Of a DNA stretch of 64,000 nucleotides, positions 62,512-64,000 are shown one piece after another; position 1 is the first letter of the stretch, and each line of letters opens with the position of its first letter. The DNA is taken from positions 4,436,803 through 4,500,802 of the forward strand of contig JABAKD010000006.1 of assembly GCA_012845835.1 (NCBI GenBank), in the 5' to 3' direction. Below the pieces are notes generated by a model that searched no databases, was not told the origin of the DNA, and saw only the letters and a program-made list of their open reading frames with translations. This DNA is from Undaria pinnatifida. Lineage: Eukaryota > Sar > Phaeophyceae > Laminariales > Alariaceae. A program made the position numbers and the translations under genes.

Positions 62512-62770
62512 CACGTTTTTCACGGGTCATAACCGGGCCCGCGGGTCGGACCAGGAGGAATTTCAAGAATCCCTGGGTCGAGTCGGGCCAGGTCAGGAGG
62601 GGTTCCAATAAATAACACGGGTCGGGCGAGGTCACCCTGTGACCCCTATCCGACCCTCGAGAAGAGATCCGACGCGTGAAAAATCCTGAATAGTACGAAG
62701 ATGAAGAAAAGTAAGAGGATTCCTGGTCTACGAAATATGAAGAAAAGTAAGAGGATTCCTGGTCTCTTTC
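62512..62770 (+). mobile_element. GGGTC foldback element, copy near 62.6 kb, and a 38-bp duplication
   Basis: GTTTTTCACGGGTCATAACC at the left and GACGCGTGAAAAATCC at the right (62512-62690). It is followed by two copies of ATGAAGAAAAGTAAGAGGAT plus TCCTGGTCT (62700-62770). Confidence 0.65.
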
Positions 62771-63213
62771 CTCAACTATATGTTTTGACACGTTATCGAA
62801 CCCACGCTGAAAAATGACACTGAATAGTCTAATTAGTTTCAAATTCAGGGCATCTATCTGTTAATTTCCATCTTCAACGGAAGCGACACGGATGGTCCCC
62901 AAAAGCGCCCATGTGAGGGTCGTTTCTAAGGAAAGCGAATAAAGCACTAATCCTAATGAAAACGTCACGATTCCTGGCATTTTGATATTCTAAAACGTCA
63001 CGTTTTCAAAATAGCATCACTTTTGGATTTTTGTCTGGAATCCTGAAATCTTTTTAATATATGGAAATGATCGAAACGATTTAAAGTCCGCATTTTCCTG
63101 GCAAATTTTACGATTCACAAAAGAACGTCACGCTTTTTTTTGCTGTCACGATTCCTGACCTTTTTTTTTGTGCTTCTAAGGAACACACACCCTTACGTTT
63201 GTGGATGTCTCAC

Positions 63214-63379
63214 ATGCGGGTCCATGTTCGCCATGATGGCCAGATTATCCACGATCGCCGTCGCCACCCGCATATGCGTCGACATCTCGTCCTCCGCGGA
63301 TGCTTGTGAAACCCGTAGGGCAAACCGAGAGGGTGAGTTCCGGGACACAACTCCGATGAAGTATTCCCCCGCGCCGTAG
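63214..63379 (-). CDS. Candidate internal exon of an unknown gene
   Basis: Minus strand, 166 nt between the acceptor GTCGTGGCAG and the donor GTGAGA. The frame is open and protein-like: YGAGEYFIGVVSRNSPSRF, then EDEMSTHMRVATAIVDNLAI, then MANMDPH. It begins with the last base of a codon and ends in phase 0. A degenerate copy of its acceptor and first 32 bases lies upstream at 63755-63795. I do not recognise the family or find the neighbouring exons. Confidence 0.5.
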
Positions 63380-63754
63380 CTGCCACGACATACAGCAACA
63401 GACACGCCAGGTTAATGGCGTTTGCACATATATATATATGTATATATATTATCATCCAATCTACCTATCATCTCACTTTTAATTTTGCTGTTTCGTTCTC
63501 CCTCCCTGTAGCTGTAACTCAGATCCAGGGTCACTGAGCAGGCGCTTTCTCCCCCCTCCCCGCACTACCCTACGTGTCTTGATTTTTGTCGCGAGAAGGC
63601 TTCTTCTGCCCTTTGTTCTTTCGTCGGCTCGCATCGAACTTGCGGCATCATATGATGCGGCGCATGTGGTGCAGCAGTGGTCGTAGGGACTCCATTGTCG
63701 AAAATAAGGTATGTGATGTATATCCTGCTGGTTATTACTACAGTGTGGAAGGTT

Positions 63755-63840
63755 GATGTCACGCCAATCTGACGAAATAGTTGCCGGCGGGGTAGCTGCC
63801 ACGACGCACATCAACACAGGCGGTTAATGGCGGCAAAGGT
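63755..63840 (-). pseudogene. Copy of the acceptor and start of the 63.2-kb exon
   Basis: On the minus strand GCCATTAACC...GTCGTGGCAG|CTAC is repeated 416 bp upstream of the candidate exon. The exon-like part reads YPAGNYFVRLA then a stop, against YGAGEYFIGVV. Both the 45-bp intron part and the AG are preserved. Confidence 0.55.
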
Positions 63841-64000
63841 GTGCCGGAAACTTTGTTTGTATGTTTCGCCATGTTAAAACGTGTAGCAGTGTTATGAAAG
63901 CTACCATTCGACAGTGTGCAGCATGAGATTTAACGTCGACCACTCACACCGGTGACAAGAAACAAGAGGGAACACCAAACGGAAACCCAAAACGGAGGAG

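Overview
The window looks like nuclear DNA of a brown alga, with Ectocarpus-like stramenopiles as the best guess. Genes are split by many long GT-AG introns. The coding exons are GC-rich. The noncoding DNA is packed with short inverted-repeat elements, minisatellites and G/T-rich simple repeats. I see no bacterial operons, rRNA or CRISPR. The organism call is an inference, because nothing in the window names a species.

The one gene I recognise with confidence is on the + strand. It runs from about 20.9 to 50.9 kb and encodes a TM9SF/nonaspanin of the TM9SF1 type. I rebuilt 15 coding exons (1,830 nt, 609 codons plus stop) in which every junction is GT-AG and every reading phase matches. The protein has a signal peptide, a luminal domain, nine membrane segments and a C-terminal K-x-D tail. 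Proteins of this family act in Golgi and endosomal membranes in sorting other membrane proteins. The coding part is about 6 percent of the 30-kb span. The rest is introns holding a Tc1/mariner-like element, small inverted-repeat elements, tandem repeats and a nested coiled-coil ORF.

Layout: 0-20.3 kb is a repeat-rich region with no gene I recognise. It has dispersed inverted-repeat families, minisatellites at 4.0 and 5.2 kb, a roughly 4.5-kb array of foldback units at 14.7-19.2 kb, and one weak minus-strand exon with a plastid-type presequence at 9.7 kb. The TM9SF gene fills 20.9-50.9 kb. From 50.9 to 55.6 kb there are only degenerate repeats. A minus-strand gene of unknown function occupies 55.9-58.8 kb (two phase-matched exons, Ser/Gly/Ala-rich). 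From 59 to 63.2 kb there are more elements, and a second candidate minus-strand exon lies at 63.2-63.4 kb.

The most unusual feature is that exon edges in this window have been copied serially into the neighbouring noncoding DNA. The 3' end of TM9SF exon 9 with its splice donor recurs about seven times in intron 9. The 5' end of exon 12 with its acceptor recurs twice in intron 11. The exon 12 donor recurs twice in intron 12. Weaker copies sit beside exons 4, 7, 10 and 15, and beside the acceptor of the separate minus-strand exon at 63.4 kb. Several copies keep usable splice signals and differ from the true exon mainly at synonymous sites. This suggests intron growth by tandem duplication anchored on splice sites, leaving arrays of decoy splice sites. 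Coordinates were counted by eye and may be off by one base in places.
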